A DNA stretch of 64,000 bases from Bradyrhizobium ivorense (GCF_900696085.1 NZ_CAADFC020000020.1:62001-126000); one strand, 5' to 3'; positions 43,677 through 53,032 are shown, counted from the first letter of the stretch. The notes: generated by a model from the letters alone, not told the origin. Translations and numbers: made by a program.

Positions 43677-43752
43677 TGGTGAGCGCGGAGGGACTCGAAC
43701 CCTCGACCCCATGATTAAAAGTCACGTGCTCTACCGCCTGAGCTACGCGCTC
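43677..43752 (-). tRNA. tRNA-Lys (anticodon UUU), CCA encoded
   Basis: The 76-base cloverleaf has acceptor arms GAGCGCG/CGCGCTC, discriminator A and encoded CCA. The anticodon arm has the loop CTTTTAA (anticodon TTT), and the T arm contains GGTTCGAGTCC. The 3' end faces the deaminase remnant, 114 bases from its ATG, the usual geometry for a site-specific integration locus. Confidence 0.97.
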
Positions 43753-43967
43753 ACTCACCTGAGCATAGCATCCGGATGTCGGCGGTGGCCTGCATCCGTG
43801 GATCACGCTCCAGTCCGCGCTGTGTAGGGGGCGGGGCCCATCGGGTCAATAGCCGAGGGCGCCGCGACGGCGTTCCCGTGTGGCTAAATTTGCCTTGGCG
43901 GCGCCGGTGGTTAGGAGAATGTCTTCACCCTGCCGGCGGCGCCGTCCACGGCGTTCGGGCCGCCGTC

Positions 43968-46835
43968 TCAGCCGTCCTGGCGCATTTCGCTGGCGACCGG
44001 CTGGCTGGGGGCGGCGACCGAGGGCAGGCTGACCGGGCGCAGGCCGATCAGTTCCGCGGTGCGGATCGCGCCGTTGCGCCAGAACGCGAACTCGTTGATG
44101 CGGGAATTCTCCAGGATCGCGATCGACACCGCGGCGAGGAACGGCAGGCTCTGCAGCACCAGCACGCCGGCGAAGATGTAGATCTCGCGCACCTGCTTGA
44201 AACCGTTGGTGGCGACCAGCACGGCGGCGCCGACCAAGAGCAGCACGCCGATCACGGCCTCCCAGAACGCCTGGAATTCGATCGACATCCGCGACAGCCC
44301 GCCCTTGGAGGTGCGGGCGAAGGCGAGGTGCTCGGTGATCAGGCCCTGCGCCACCGCGCGCGACACCGTCCACTGCACGCTCATCGCGGCGATCATCGCG
44401 CCCAGCATCTGGCCGGCCTTGATGTTCACCCGCAGCCGGTACAGCGCGACGAAGTGCACCAGCGAGACGATGAAGGAGGCGATGATCGGCAGCGTCAGGA
44501 TCTTGTCGGGGATCGCGATGTCGGCGAAGGCGACGATCGGCACCCAGATCAGGTTGAGGATCGCGACCACGACGCCGAGGCTTTCGGCGCCGAGCCAGTT
44601 GAGCCAGCCGAGCGAGAACTCGCGGCGCTGATCCGGCGTCAGGCGGCTGGCGCCGGGAAGGAAGCGCCGCCAATGCTTCTTGACGATCTGGAAGCCGCCA
44701 TAGGCCCAGCGGTGGCGCTGTTTCTTGAAGGCTTCATAGGTGTCGGGCAAGAGGCCCTCGCCGTAGCGCACATTGGTGTAGTGCGTGAGCCAGCCCTGCT
44801 GCTGGATGGTGAGGCCGAGGTCGGTGTCCTCGCAGATCGTGTCGCTTGACCAGCCGCCGGCCTTGTCCATCGCGGCGCGGCGGATCAGGCACATCGTGCC
44901 GTGCACGATGATGGCGTTGAACTCGTTGCGCTGGACCATGCCGATGTCGAAGAAGCCGGCATATTCGCCGTTCATGATGTAGTGCATCAGCGAGCGGTCG
45001 CCGTCGCGGTGCTCCTGCGGCGCCTGCACCAGGCCGACGCGCGGATCGGCGAACGCCGGCACGAGGTCCTTCAGCCAGTCCGGGTGCACGACATAGTCGG
45101 CGTCGATGATGCCGATGATTTCGGCATCCGCCGCGGTGCGCTCCATCGCGATGCGCAGCGCGCCGGCCTTGAAACCCTGCACCTTCTCGGCGTTGATGAA
45201 CTTGAAGCGCTCGCCGAGCTGCCGGCAGTGATCCTGGATCGGCCGCCAGAAGTCGGGATCCGGCGTGTTGTTGATGATGCAGACGCATTCGAAGTTCGGG
45301 TAGTCGAGCCGCGACACCGCATCGAGCGTCTGCTTCAGCATCTCGACCGGCTCGAAATAGGCCGGGATGTGGATCGAGACCTTTGGAAACGACAGGTTTT
45401 CGCCCATCGTGGCGGGCGCCAGCGGCGCGCTCTGGCCGATCAGCCGGCGCGGGCCGCGGCCGAACGCGACCGCCGCGATCTCCTCGATCCGCGCCATCGC
45501 GATAAGTACGAGGGGAACAAGCAGCACGAGGCCGAGCGTGAGCGCAAAGGCCGAGCCCCAGACGAAGTAGTGCGTGGTCCAGTAGGCGAACACGGTCGCC
45601 ACCCAGGCGCCGACGCCGTTGGCCGCGGCCGACAGCGCGAAGGCCTGCATCACGGTCGGCGAATCCAGCCGCAGGATCGGCAGCGACATGAACAGCCCGA
45701 CGAGGACGGCGACCAGCGCGATCTTCCAGTAGTTCAGGTTGGTGATCGGGCCGGTCCAGGCGAACTTGGCCTCGCGGTCGGCATTGAGAACGCCCCAATA
45801 GGGACCGACGCCGCCTTCGAAGAACTTCCAGGGCTGATCGATCGCCTCGACGATGTTGTAGTCCATGCCGATGGCGTCGGCGCGCGAGACGAAGTTGCGC
45901 AGCACCGTGGCCTGCTGGAACGCGCCGGGCTCGGCGCTGCGCAGGTTGTAGCCCTGGCTCGGCCAGCCGAACTCGGCGATCAGGATGCGTTTGCCGGGGA
46001 ATGAATCGCGCAGCAAATTGTAGCGGTCGACCGCCTGGTCCACCGCCTGCTTGTCGGTGAAGTTTTCCCAGTACGGCAGCACGTGGGCGGCGACGAAGTC
46101 GGTCGAATTGGCGAGCGACGGATGGTCGCGCCAGATGTTCCAGATTTCGCCGGTGGTGACGGGAACGTTGACCGATTTCTTGACGCTTTGGACCACCCTG
46201 ATCAGGCGGTGCACGTTGTTTTCGGCAATCGCCCATTTCATCGCCTCGGACCGCTTGTCCTCGGGCTGCACTTCGGCGTCGCGAAGCCGCGCGTCCTCCT
46301 CGCGCTGGATCCGCGGGGCGTCGTCGCGCATGAAGCGGGCAAATTCCTCGCGGAAGCGCTCGGCTTCTTCCGGGCTGGGGTCGGGCTTGGGCAGCGGTCC
46401 GAGATTCTCGATCGGGACCTGCTCGCCGCGATACACGGTTTCGTTGCCGACGATGATGCCGATGACGTTGCTGTTGCGCTTGGCGAGATTGATGGCGGCC
46501 AAGAGCTCGCGGCTGTTGCGGTCGCCGTTCTTGTCGATCCAGGCGCCGACCGTGACCTTCATGCCGAACTCGGCGGCGATCGGCGGCACGATCTCGTTGC
46601 CCTCGGTCGACGAATAGAGGCGGACCGCCTTGGTGAGGGTGGACAGCTTTCGGAGGTCGGCGCGCACCTTCTCGGCGTCGCCGTCGACGGCGACATGGCC
46701 CGGCTCGAACGGAGCGTAGGACAGGCTCGGCAGCGTGCCACGGAAATCAGGCGCCGACTGTTTCTCCTGGAACAGGCCCCACAGGGCGGCGTGAGCGGCG
46801 GTGACAAGCAACAGGACGGCGACGACGGCGCGCAT
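43968..46835 (-). CDS. ndvB: Cyclic beta-(1,3)-glucan synthase, GH17-GT2 fusion
   Basis: The 955-residue membrane protein has an N-terminal anchor (residues 1-20), then a periplasmic GH17-like domain with the general acid in GIIVGNETVYRGE and the nucleophile Glu in ILIAEFGWPSQG. Membrane helices follow at about 375-460. The cytoplasmic family-2 glycosyltransferase has ADYVVHPDWL (DxD), CEDTDLGL and QRHRWAYGG (QxxRW), and about five C-terminal helices complete it. This is the layout of the Bradyrhizobium glucan synthase NdvB. A charged insert of about 60 residues interrupts the GH17 domain relative to the partner at 47873. ATG 46835 begins the anchor. Role: periplasmic cyclic glucan, osmoadaptation and symbiosis. 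Confidence 0.9.
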   Translation of the reverse strand: MRAVVAVLLLVTAAHAALWGLFQEKQSAPDFRGTLPSLSYAPFEPGHVAVDGDAEKVRADLRKLSTLTKAVRLYSSTEGNEIVPPIAAEFGMKVTVGAWIDKNGDRNSRELLAAINLAKRNSNVIGIIVGNETVYRGEQVPIENLGPLPKPDPSPEEAERFREEFARFMRDDAPRIQREEDARLRDAEVQPEDKRSEAMKWAIAENNVHRLIRVVQSVKKSVNVPVTTGEIWNIWRDHPSLANSTDFVAAHVLPYWENFTDKQAVDQAVDRYNLLRDSFPGKRILIAEFGWPSQGYNLRSAEPGAFQQATVLRNFVSRADAIGMDYNIVEAIDQPWKFFEGGVGPYWGVLNADREAKFAWTGPITNLNYWKIALVAVLVGLFMSLPILRLDSPTVMQAFALSAAANGVGAWVATVFAYWTTHYFVWGSAFALTLGLVLLVPLVLIAMARIEEIAAVAFGRGPRRLIGQSAPLAPATMGENLSFPKVSIHIPAYFEPVEMLKQTLDAVSRLDYPNFECVCIINNTPDPDFWRPIQDHCRQLGERFKFINAEKVQGFKAGALRIAMERTAADAEIIGIIDADYVVHPDWLKDLVPAFADPRVGLVQAPQEHRDGDRSLMHYIMNGEYAGFFDIGMVQRNEFNAIIVHGTMCLIRRAAMDKAGGWSSDTICEDTDLGLTIQQQGWLTHYTNVRYGEGLLPDTYEAFKKQRHRWAYGGFQIVKKHWRRFLPGASRLTPDQRREFSLGWLNWLGAESLGVVVAILNLIWVPIVAFADIAIPDKILTLPIIASFIVSLVHFVALYRLRVNIKAGQMLGAMIAAMSVQWTVSRAVAQGLITEHLAFARTSKGGLSRMSIEFQAFWEAVIGVLLLVGAAVLVATNGFKQVREIYIFAGVLVLQSLPFLAAVSIAILENSRINEFAFWRNGAIRTAELIGLRPVSLPSVAAPSQPVASEMRQDG

Positions 46836-47025
46836 CGCGGTTAAACCATACGGGGCCTGAGATTGAGGATAAAGCGAACCCGTCCCCTGGGTTCGACCGG
46901 CGTGGCGGCGGGGCTAAGGATATCTCCGCCACACGATTTAACAACTGGTATGCCGCGATGGCGTTTTAAGGGCCAAGCCGTTCCGGCAGCGAAAAAAATC
47001 ACGGCCGGCGCCCGACCCGATGCGG

Positions 47026-47628
47026 CTATTTGGCCGGCGGCGCCGGCGAGGCCGACGGCGCCGGCGCAGGCGAGGGGGACGCGGCCGGCGCGGGGGCGGC
47101 ATTACCCGCCGTTGACGGCGAAGGCGTCGGCGGCGTGGCGGCCGCCGTCGCGGCCTGCGGCTGGGCGCCGGGGTTGATCCAGCAGGCGTGGATGCGGCCG
47201 TCGAGGCTGCCGCGCACCTTGTCGTCGATCTGGGCGCCGAACCGGGTCAGGCAGCGAAAGGTGGCCTGGACGTGGCCGCCGGGGCAGCCGAACCGGTCGT
47301 AGAGGTCGAGATGCCGGAAGGCGGTGTCGAGGTCGTCGTTCCACATCAGGCGGACGACGCGGCGGCCGAGCCAGACGCATTCCGGGTTGCCGGCCGGGCC
47401 GTTGATCGCCTGCTGCGCCTCGACGAATTCCTCGACCTTGCGCTGGTTGGCTTCCCGCGCGGCATTTGCGGTGTCGGCCGGATTGCCGGACTGCTGCTTG
47501 GCCTGGTCCTGCGGATTGGGCGTGCCGCTCTGGGCGAAAGCGCCACTGGTGCCGATCATGAGCGCAAGGCCCGTTGCGGCAAGATGGCGCAAACCAGTGT
47601 TCTTCAACTCAAGCAGCCGTCGACGCAT
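47026..47628 (-). CDS. Secreted protein between the two glucan-synthesis genes (ndvD position)
   Basis: The 200-residue protein has a signal peptide (residues 1 to about 33, TSGAFAQ), then a Gln/Asn-rich stretch, and a domain with three Cys (NPECVWLGRRVVRLMWNDD, RFGCPGGH, FRCLTRF, HACW). It ends in a Pro/Ala-rich tail of about 45 residues. It lies between ndvB and ndvC, the place described for ndvD in B. japonicum; identity with ndvD cannot be shown from sequence alone. The ATG at 47628 gives a good signal peptide, whereas 47694 adds 22 poor residues. Confidence 0.78.
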   Translation of the reverse strand: MRRRLLELKNTGLRHLAATGLALMIGTSGAFAQSGTPNPQDQAKQQSGNPADTANAAREANQRKVEEFVEAQQAINGPAGNPECVWLGRRVVRLMWNDDLDTAFRHLDLYDRFGCPGGHVQATFRCLTRFGAQIDDKVRGSLDGRIHACWINPGAQPQAATAAATPPTPSPSTAGNAAPAPAASPSPAPAPSASPAPPAK

Positions 47629-47872
47629 GCATTCCCCGATATATGTTCCTGCCCCCGCAGGGATCATCCTAACGGCTCGAATGGTGCCGTCCAACAGTCT
47701 CCAATGCGGGGAGATGCTGGCGGAATCCCATGACGTGAATTTGTTATTTTGTCCAGCAAACTCACAACTTTATCGCAGCAGCGCAAAACTGTCGCAGGAC
47801 AACCATGGTATTGACCTAATCCCGCACTTGGCAGACGGGCTGTGACCGGCTAAGTCGACGGTCCCCCGGAGG

Positions 47873-49498
47873 ATGGAACCGATTTCGCTTCGTACGCCGC
47901 TGGCGCTTCTTCTGATCTCGCTCTCCGTGATTGCAGCCGTGTGGTGGTGGCTTGCCACGCCGATCACGCTTGCGCGCGCCCCGATCGATCCCAATGCGAA
48001 GCTGCAATGCGTGTCGTACACGCCATTCCGCGGCGCGCAGACGCCGCTCGATCCCACCACCCAAATTCCAGTCGAGCAGATCGAGCAGGACCTCACCGAT
48101 CTCGCCAAGATCACCGATTGCGTGCGCACCTATTCGATCGAGAACGGCCTCGACCAGGTGCCGGGCGTCGCCGCCAAGCTCGGGCTGAAGGTAATGCAGG
48201 GCATCTGGCTCGGCAGCAACCGCTTCAAGAATCTGCAGCAGATCGGCATCGCGGTGCGGCTGTCCAAGGAATATCCGGCCGTCATCACCTCGCTGATCGT
48301 CGGCAACGAGGTGCTGCTGCGCGGCGAGATGACCACCGCCGACCTCGCCGCCAACATCCGCGCCGTGAAGGCGCAGGCCAGCGTGCCGGTGACCTATGCC
48401 GATGTCTGGGAGTACTGGCTGAAGAACCGCGAGATCTACGACGCGGTCGATTTCGTCACCATTCATATCCTGCCGTATTGGGAGGACGTGCCGATCAAGG
48501 CGAAGTACGCCGCGGCGCATGTCGATGACATCCGCAAGCGGATGGCGGTCACGTTCCCGGCCAAGGAGATCCTGATCGGCGAGACTGGCTGGCCGAGCAC
48601 CGGACGGATGCGCGAAGGCGCGCTGCCGTCACGCGCCAACCAGGCGCGGGTGGTCTCTGAGATTCTCGATCTCGCCCGGCGCGAGGGCTTTCGCGTCAAC
48701 CTGATCGAGGCCTACGACCAGCCCTGGAAGCGCATGCTCGAGGGCACCGTCGGCGGCTTTTGGGGCCTGTTCGATTCGGTGCATCGGCAGGTGAAATATC
48801 CGCCGGGGGTGGCGATCACCAATTATCCGGCCTGGAAACTGTACATGGGCTGCGGCATGGCGCTCAGCGTCGCCACCTTTCTCGCGGCCTGGCTGACGCT
48901 GCGGCGGCGGCCCTGGACGCCGCGGCCGTCGGCCTGGATCGCGGTCGCGATCTCGGCGACGACGGCGGGGACGCTGGTCGGGATCGCCGCCGACAAGATG
49001 GCCTATGAGAGCTACGGCGCCGCCGGCTGGGTGCATTGGGGCGTGCTGCTGGCGGCGGCGATTGCCGCGCCCTTGCTGTCGGCGCATGCGCTGATCGCCG
49101 GACGCTCGCTGCCGACCTTTTTGGAACTGATCGGGCCGCGCGACTATCGCGGCAAGGGCGCACTGATGGCGCTCCTGGCGCTCGCCCTCGTGGTGACCAC
49201 CGTGATCGCGGCCGAGACCGCGCTCGGTTTCACCTTCGATCCGCGCTACCGCGATTTCCCCTACGCCTCGCTGACCATGGCGGTGGTGCCGTTCGCGCTG
49301 CTGACCATGCTCAACCGTCCGAAGGAGGGCGCCCGCCCGCTTGCCGAATCGGTGTTCGCCGGGCTGCTGACGATCGCCGCGGCCTACATGCTGTACAACG
49401 AGGGCACCATCAACTGGCAGTCGGACTGGACCTGCGCGATGTACCTGCTGCTGGCGGCTACGCTGTGGCGGGGGCGGGCCGCGCAAATCCCAGGATGA
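47873..49498 (+). CDS. ndvC: Beta-(1,6)-glucan synthesis protein, GH17 domain with membrane helices
   Basis: The 541-residue protein has an N-terminal anchor (residues 8-27), a GH17-like domain of about 260 residues with SLIVGNEVLLRGE (acid Glu) and ILIGETGWPSTG (nucleophile), the QPWKRMLEGTVGG segment, and about eight C-terminal membrane helices. It has no glycosyltransferase domain, unlike ndvB. This is the NdvC type, linked to beta-(1,6) linkages in the cyclic glucan. It is divergent from the ndvB strand across the secreted-protein gene. The 3' end overlaps the membrane gene at 49458 by 41 bases. Confidence 0.88.
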   Translation: MEPISLRTPLALLLISLSVIAAVWWWLATPITLARAPIDPNAKLQCVSYTPFRGAQTPLDPTTQIPVEQIEQDLTDLAKITDCVRTYSIENGLDQVPGVAAKLGLKVMQGIWLGSNRFKNLQQIGIAVRLSKEYPAVITSLIVGNEVLLRGEMTTADLAANIRAVKAQASVPVTYADVWEYWLKNREIYDAVDFVTIHILPYWEDVPIKAKYAAAHVDDIRKRMAVTFPAKEILIGETGWPSTGRMREGALPSRANQARVVSEILDLARREGFRVNLIEAYDQPWKRMLEGTVGGFWGLFDSVHRQVKYPPGVAITNYPAWKLYMGCGMALSVATFLAAWLTLRRRPWTPRPSAWIAVAISATTAGTLVGIAADKMAYESYGAAGWVHWGVLLAAAIAAPLLSAHALIAGRSLPTFLELIGPRDYRGKGALMALLALALVVTTVIAAETALGFTFDPRYRDFPYASLTMAVVPFALLTMLNRPKEGARPLAESVFAGLLTIAAAYMLYNEGTINWQSDWTCAMYLLLAATLWRGRAAQIPG

Positions 49499-49838
49499 AC
49501 AGCCCGATCGCAAGCCCCGACAGGATGACGTTGTAGAGCACGATGCCGAGCGCGGCGGCGATCAGCCCGCCGGTCAACAGCACGATCGACGGCCGCATCA
49601 AATTCAGCACCGCGATCACCAGCGCGGTGATCCCGAACACCGAGTTCTTGAACAGCACGGTCGAGAGCGCGCGCGCCTTGCAGATCATGGTCTGCATGCC
49701 GGCGTCGCAGGCCAGCGCCGTCGGCGAGAACTCGATGCCGAGATAGCGCAGATAAAGCGCGTAGCCGATGGTGACGAAGCCGATCACCATCAGGAACTGG
49801 ACTTGGTAGGGGGAGAGACGGAACGGAGGTTTTGTCAT
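49458..49838 (-). CDS. Small membrane protein of unknown function
   Basis: The 126-residue protein has three to four membrane helices (about 12-30, 63-80, 86-102, 103-118) and a short loop with two Cys (ALACDAGMQTMIC) between helices 1 and 2. Its end overlaps the 3' end of ndvC on the other strand. GGAGGT... of the opposite strand does not help it, and no clear ribosome-binding site is seen before ATG 49838. No family was recognised. Confidence 0.72.
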   Translation of the reverse strand: MTKPPFRLSPYQVQFLMVIGFVTIGYALYLRYLGIEFSPTALACDAGMQTMICKARALSTVLFKNSVFGITALVIAVLNLMRPSIVLLTGGLIAAALGIVLYNVILSGLAIGLFILGFARPAPATA

Positions 49839-49884
49839 CGCAGCACTATGGTCGGGATCGGGTCATCGGACAAGGCGCGGTAAC

Positions 49885-49921
49885 TAGCGCTCCGTTCCGA
49901 TGGAATCGGAACGGAGCGCTA
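49885..49921. repeat. Perfect 17-pair hairpin TAGCGCTCCGTTCCGAT
   Basis: The arms TAGCGCTCCGTTCCGAT and ATCGGAACGGAGCGCTA with a 3-base loop form an exact inverted repeat between convergent genes. It looks like a dispersed palindrome or a strong structural terminator: GATTCTTGTTTT follows. Confidence 0.8.
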
Positions 49922-49936
49922 GATTCTTGTTTTGAC

Positions 49937-49980
49937 GCGTTTTCTTCAAGCGAACCGGTATCCACTTCGCTGGAAAACGC
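49937..49980. repeat. GCGTTTTC...GAAAACGC palindromic repeat
   Basis: The arms GCGTTTTC and GAAAACGC enclose AAGCGAACCGGTATCCACTT, an arrangement like that of the GCATGATC family (AACCGG...CCACTT in the centre). It is a likely variant of the same intergenic repeat class. Confidence 0.65.
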
Positions 49981-50033
49981 TCTGCCCGCGAAATCGGTTG
50001 AGAATTTGGCCGCAATGCGTTGCCGTGCATGAT

Positions 50034-51425
50034 TCATTGGCTGTTGCGGCGGAACATCGAGGAGAACGTCGTCGGCTCCGGCTTCTTCTCCTCGGCAACC
50101 GGCGGCGGAGGCGGTGGGGGCGCCACAGCACGCCTCGGCACCGTCCGCCGGTGCGCCGGCGCAGGCCGGGCTGCAGGCGGCTCGTTCAGGCTGAGGCGCT
50201 GGCCGTCATAGATCGCCGTCTCGCAGGTCCGCTGGTTCGGGCTCAGGCTGGCGCAGATCTTTGCCGCGGTGCCGGCATCGTTCAGCGGCCCGGCCACCAG
50301 GCGCAGCTGCATGCCGAGCCCGTTGGTGTTCTCCTTGATCACGATGATCGGCCGCAGCGCCGCCAGCGGGGCGTTGGCTTTCGACTTCAACAGGCCGCGC
50401 CACAACGCGCGTAGCCCATTGACCGAATTCGCGGTACCGAGATCGACCCCGAACTCGGTGCGCTGGATCTTTGCTTTCGGCGCCTCGCTGTCGTCGTCGG
50501 CCTGGGAATCCGGATCCGCCATCACTACCGGAAGCGGCTCGGCGGTGACGTGATCGGCGGCCGGCGGCTTCACCAGCTCGAGCGGTTTGCCGGCGGCCGG
50601 ATCGGGCGGGCTGGTGATCGACTTGTCGGTGACCAGCGCCGCCGCCGTGGGCTTCCCGTCGCGCGGCTCCGCGGCCGCAGTCGCCGGGCTCATCGCGATC
50701 GGCGCAGGCGGTGCCGGATGGTCAGCGGCCGCCGCCGGTGGGTCGGCGGCAGGCGGTGTCTTGCCAACCGGCGCAGGCGCTTTGTCCGCGGGTTTCTCCA
50801 CCGCGGCCTGCGGTCTGTCGGCCGGCAGGGCAGGCTTGCTCTCGGCCGGCGTCACCGTCTTCTCGGCGGCAGCCGGCTTGTCGGGCTGAATGGTCGCGAC
50901 CGGTGCGACCGCCGGGACCGGTGCTGTCGGCTGCGCCGGCGGCAGATTAGCGGGAGCGGGCGGCGTGCCGGGCGCAGTTGCCGCAGTCGAAGGCGACGGC
51001 GCGGGCGCCGTCGCCTGCCGGGCGATCGCGCCGGTGACGGAATCCAGATTCTGTTCCAGCGTGGTCACGCGCGCGTAGAGCCGATCGCGGTCGCCGCTCA
51101 GCGTATCGATGGCGGATGCGAGCCGCCGCGCCTCGCTGTGGCTCTCTTTGCTCAGAGCCCGCAGCTGCTGGGTCTGCTGGGCCATGTCCGCGACCGCGAG
51201 CTGGTCGCGCTTCAGCGTCAGCGACGATTGGTTGGCCATCACGGCAATCACGATCGCGCCGACCGCAGCCAAGCCCCACGATCCGAGTCGCCACAGCAGG
51301 CGGCGGTCGAGCGCGTCCTCCTCGGCCAGCAGGCCGCCGCTGCCTTCGGTGTCGAAAGCCGCCGCAAGGTTGTCGGGATCTTTGGCCAAAGCCCGCTCGG
51401 CCCTCCTCAAGGCCCGCCGAATCAC
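50034..51425 (-). CDS. Single-pass membrane protein with Pro/Ala linker and SPOR-like C-terminus
   Basis: The 463-residue protein has a cytoplasmic basic N-terminus (IRRALRRAERALAKDPDNL), one membrane helix (about residues 50-70), a coiled coil of about 65 residues (MAQQTQQLRALSKES...LEQNLDSVT) and a Pro/Ala linker of about 180 residues. A C-terminal domain of about 100 residues reads PIIVIKENTNGLGMQLRLVAGPL, SPOR-like, then CETAIYDGQRL. Such proteins are often linked to septal peptidoglycan or envelope structure. The start is uncertain: GTG 51425 is the best candidate, with no clear Shine-Dalgarno sequence and no ATG nearby. Confidence 0.75.
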   Translation of the reverse strand: MIRRALRRAERALAKDPDNLAAAFDTEGSGGLLAEEDALDRRLLWRLGSWGLAAVGAIVIAVMANQSSLTLKRDQLAVADMAQQTQQLRALSKESHSEARRLASAIDTLSGDRDRLYARVTTLEQNLDSVTGAIARQATAPAPSPSTAATAPGTPPAPANLPPAQPTAPVPAVAPVATIQPDKPAAAEKTVTPAESKPALPADRPQAAVEKPADKAPAPVGKTPPAADPPAAAADHPAPPAPIAMSPATAAAEPRDGKPTAAALVTDKSITSPPDPAAGKPLELVKPPAADHVTAEPLPVVMADPDSQADDDSEAPKAKIQRTEFGVDLGTANSVNGLRALWRGLLKSKANAPLAALRPIIVIKENTNGLGMQLRLVAGPLNDAGTAAKICASLSPNQRTCETAIYDGQRLSLNEPPAARPAPAHRRTVPRRAVAPPPPPPPVAEEKKPEPTTFSSMFRRNSQ

Positions 51426-51584
51426 AGGGTAAAGATTAACAGGAAATGGCGAGGGAACTTGAATCCGGGCGCCAAAGGCGGCGAATCGGTTTCTTCTGCC
51501 GGGGAAAACAATTAAAGACGGCCTCCAAGAGAAACCTTGTGAGAGCCTCGCGCAGTCAGCTGCGCGGGACGTTGAGGACACTGG

Positions 51585-52943
51585 ATGACTGCACGATCGA
51601 GCCTGACGGTGGTGCTTGCGGCCGGCGAGGGCACGCGGATGCGCTCGGCGCTGCCGAAGGTGCTGCATCCGGTGGCGCAGCAGTCGCTGCTGTCGCATGT
51701 GCTCAATGCCACCGACGCCGGCGAGGGATCGCAGCTTGCGGTCGTGATCGGGCCCGACCACGAGGCCGTCGCGGCCGAGGCACGCCGGGTGCGGCCCGAC
51801 GCCCAGACCTTCGTCCAGCGCGAGCGGCTCGGCACCGCGCATGCGGTGCTGGCGGCGCGTGAGGCGCTTGCCCGCGGCGCCGACGATCTGCTGGTCGCAT
51901 TCGGCGACACGCCGCTGATTTCGGCCGAGACCTTTGCCCGCATGCGCGCGCCGCTGCGCCAGGGCGCGGCGCTTGCGGTGCTCGGCTTCCACGCCGCCGA
52001 CCCGACCGGCTATGGCCGGCTGGTGGTCGAGAACGGCAGACTGGTTGCGATCCGCGAGCAGGCCGACGCCAGCGCTGAGGAGCGCAAGATCACGCTGTGC
52101 AATGCCGGCGTGATGGCGTTCGACGGCAAAGGAGCGCTGGCGATCATCGAGAAGATCGGCAACGCCAACGCCAAGGGCGAATATTATCTCACCGACGCGG
52201 TGAGCATTGTCAGGGAATTGGGACTGGAGGCCGTCGTGATTGAAACCAGCGAAGACGAAGTGCGCGGCATCAACACCAAGGCGCAGCTCGCCGAGGCGGA
52301 GGCCGTGATGCAGGCGCGGCTGCGCAAGGCCGCGCTCGAGGCCGGCGTGACCTTGATCGCGCCCGACACCGTTTATCTCTCCGCCGACACCAAGTTCGGC
52401 AAGGACGTTACCATCGAGCCGTTCGTGGTGATCGGCCCCGGCGTCACCATCGACGACGGCGCCGTGATCCATTCGTTCACGCACATCATCCAGTCGAAGA
52501 TCGGCAAGAAGGCGCTGGTCGGTCCCTACGCACGGATGCGGCCCGGCAGTTCGCTCGGCGAGGGGGCGAAGATCGGCAATTTCGTCGAGACCAAGGCGGC
52601 CGTGATCGAGGCCGGGGCCAAGGTCAATCATCTGTCCTATGTCGGTGATGCCCATGTCGGCGCCAGTGCCAATCTCGGCGCCGGCACCATCACCTGCAAC
52701 TATGATGGCTTCCTCAAGCACAAGACCCTGATCGGCGAGGGCGCCTTCATCGGCACCAACACGTCGCTGGTTGCGCCGGTCACGGTCGGCAATCGCGCCT
52801 ATATCGGCTCCGGCTCGGTGATCACCAAGGACGTCCCCGACGACGCGATGGCCGTCGAGCGCAGCCAGCAAACCATCCGCGAAGGCGGCGCCGCGCGCTA
52901 TCGCACCGCCAAGCTGAAGGAGAAGGCGGCGAAGGGGAAGTGA
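51585..52943 (+). CDS. glmU: Bifunctional N-acetylglucosamine-1-P uridyltransferase / glucosamine-1-P acetyltransferase
   Basis: The 452-residue enzyme makes UDP-GlcNAc for peptidoglycan and LPS. The N-terminal nucleotidyltransferase has VVLAAGEGTRMRSALPKVLH (LxxGxGTRMxSxxPK) and the GDTPLI metal region. The C-terminal left-handed beta helix shows hexapeptide repeats and the acetyltransferase segment LGAGTITCNYDG. Length matches the family. glmS, normally close by, lies 4.5 kb downstream after an accessory segment. Confidence 0.97.
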   Translation: MTARSSLTVVLAAGEGTRMRSALPKVLHPVAQQSLLSHVLNATDAGEGSQLAVVIGPDHEAVAAEARRVRPDAQTFVQRERLGTAHAVLAAREALARGADDLLVAFGDTPLISAETFARMRAPLRQGAALAVLGFHAADPTGYGRLVVENGRLVAIREQADASAEERKITLCNAGVMAFDGKGALAIIEKIGNANAKGEYYLTDAVSIVRELGLEAVVIETSEDEVRGINTKAQLAEAEAVMQARLRKAALEAGVTLIAPDTVYLSADTKFGKDVTIEPFVVIGPGVTIDDGAVIHSFTHIIQSKIGKKALVGPYARMRPGSSLGEGAKIGNFVETKAAVIEAGAKVNHLSYVGDAHVGASANLGAGTITCNYDGFLKHKTLIGEGAFIGTNTSLVAPVTVGNRAYIGSGSVITKDVPDDAMAVERSQQTIREGGAARYRTAKLKEKAAKGK

Positions 52944-53032
52944 AGCGCTGTCCCTGTGTACGGTTGCTCCGCGCAGCAGACACGGTGTCGTCCTGACGGA
53001 AAACATGACCCACAACCACCGATGGCCGACCG

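Noticed and set aside
43096..43752. A complete integrated island with attL/attR at tRNA-Lys
   Set aside because: No second copy of the tRNA 3' end and no integrase were found in the window, so only a remnant is claimed.
43677..43806. Protein-like stretch reading through the tRNA-Lys gene (AQAVEHVTFNHGVEGSSPSA)
   Set aside because: This is the well-known translation of a tRNA cloverleaf in one frame; the sequence folds as tRNA-Lys with encoded CCA.
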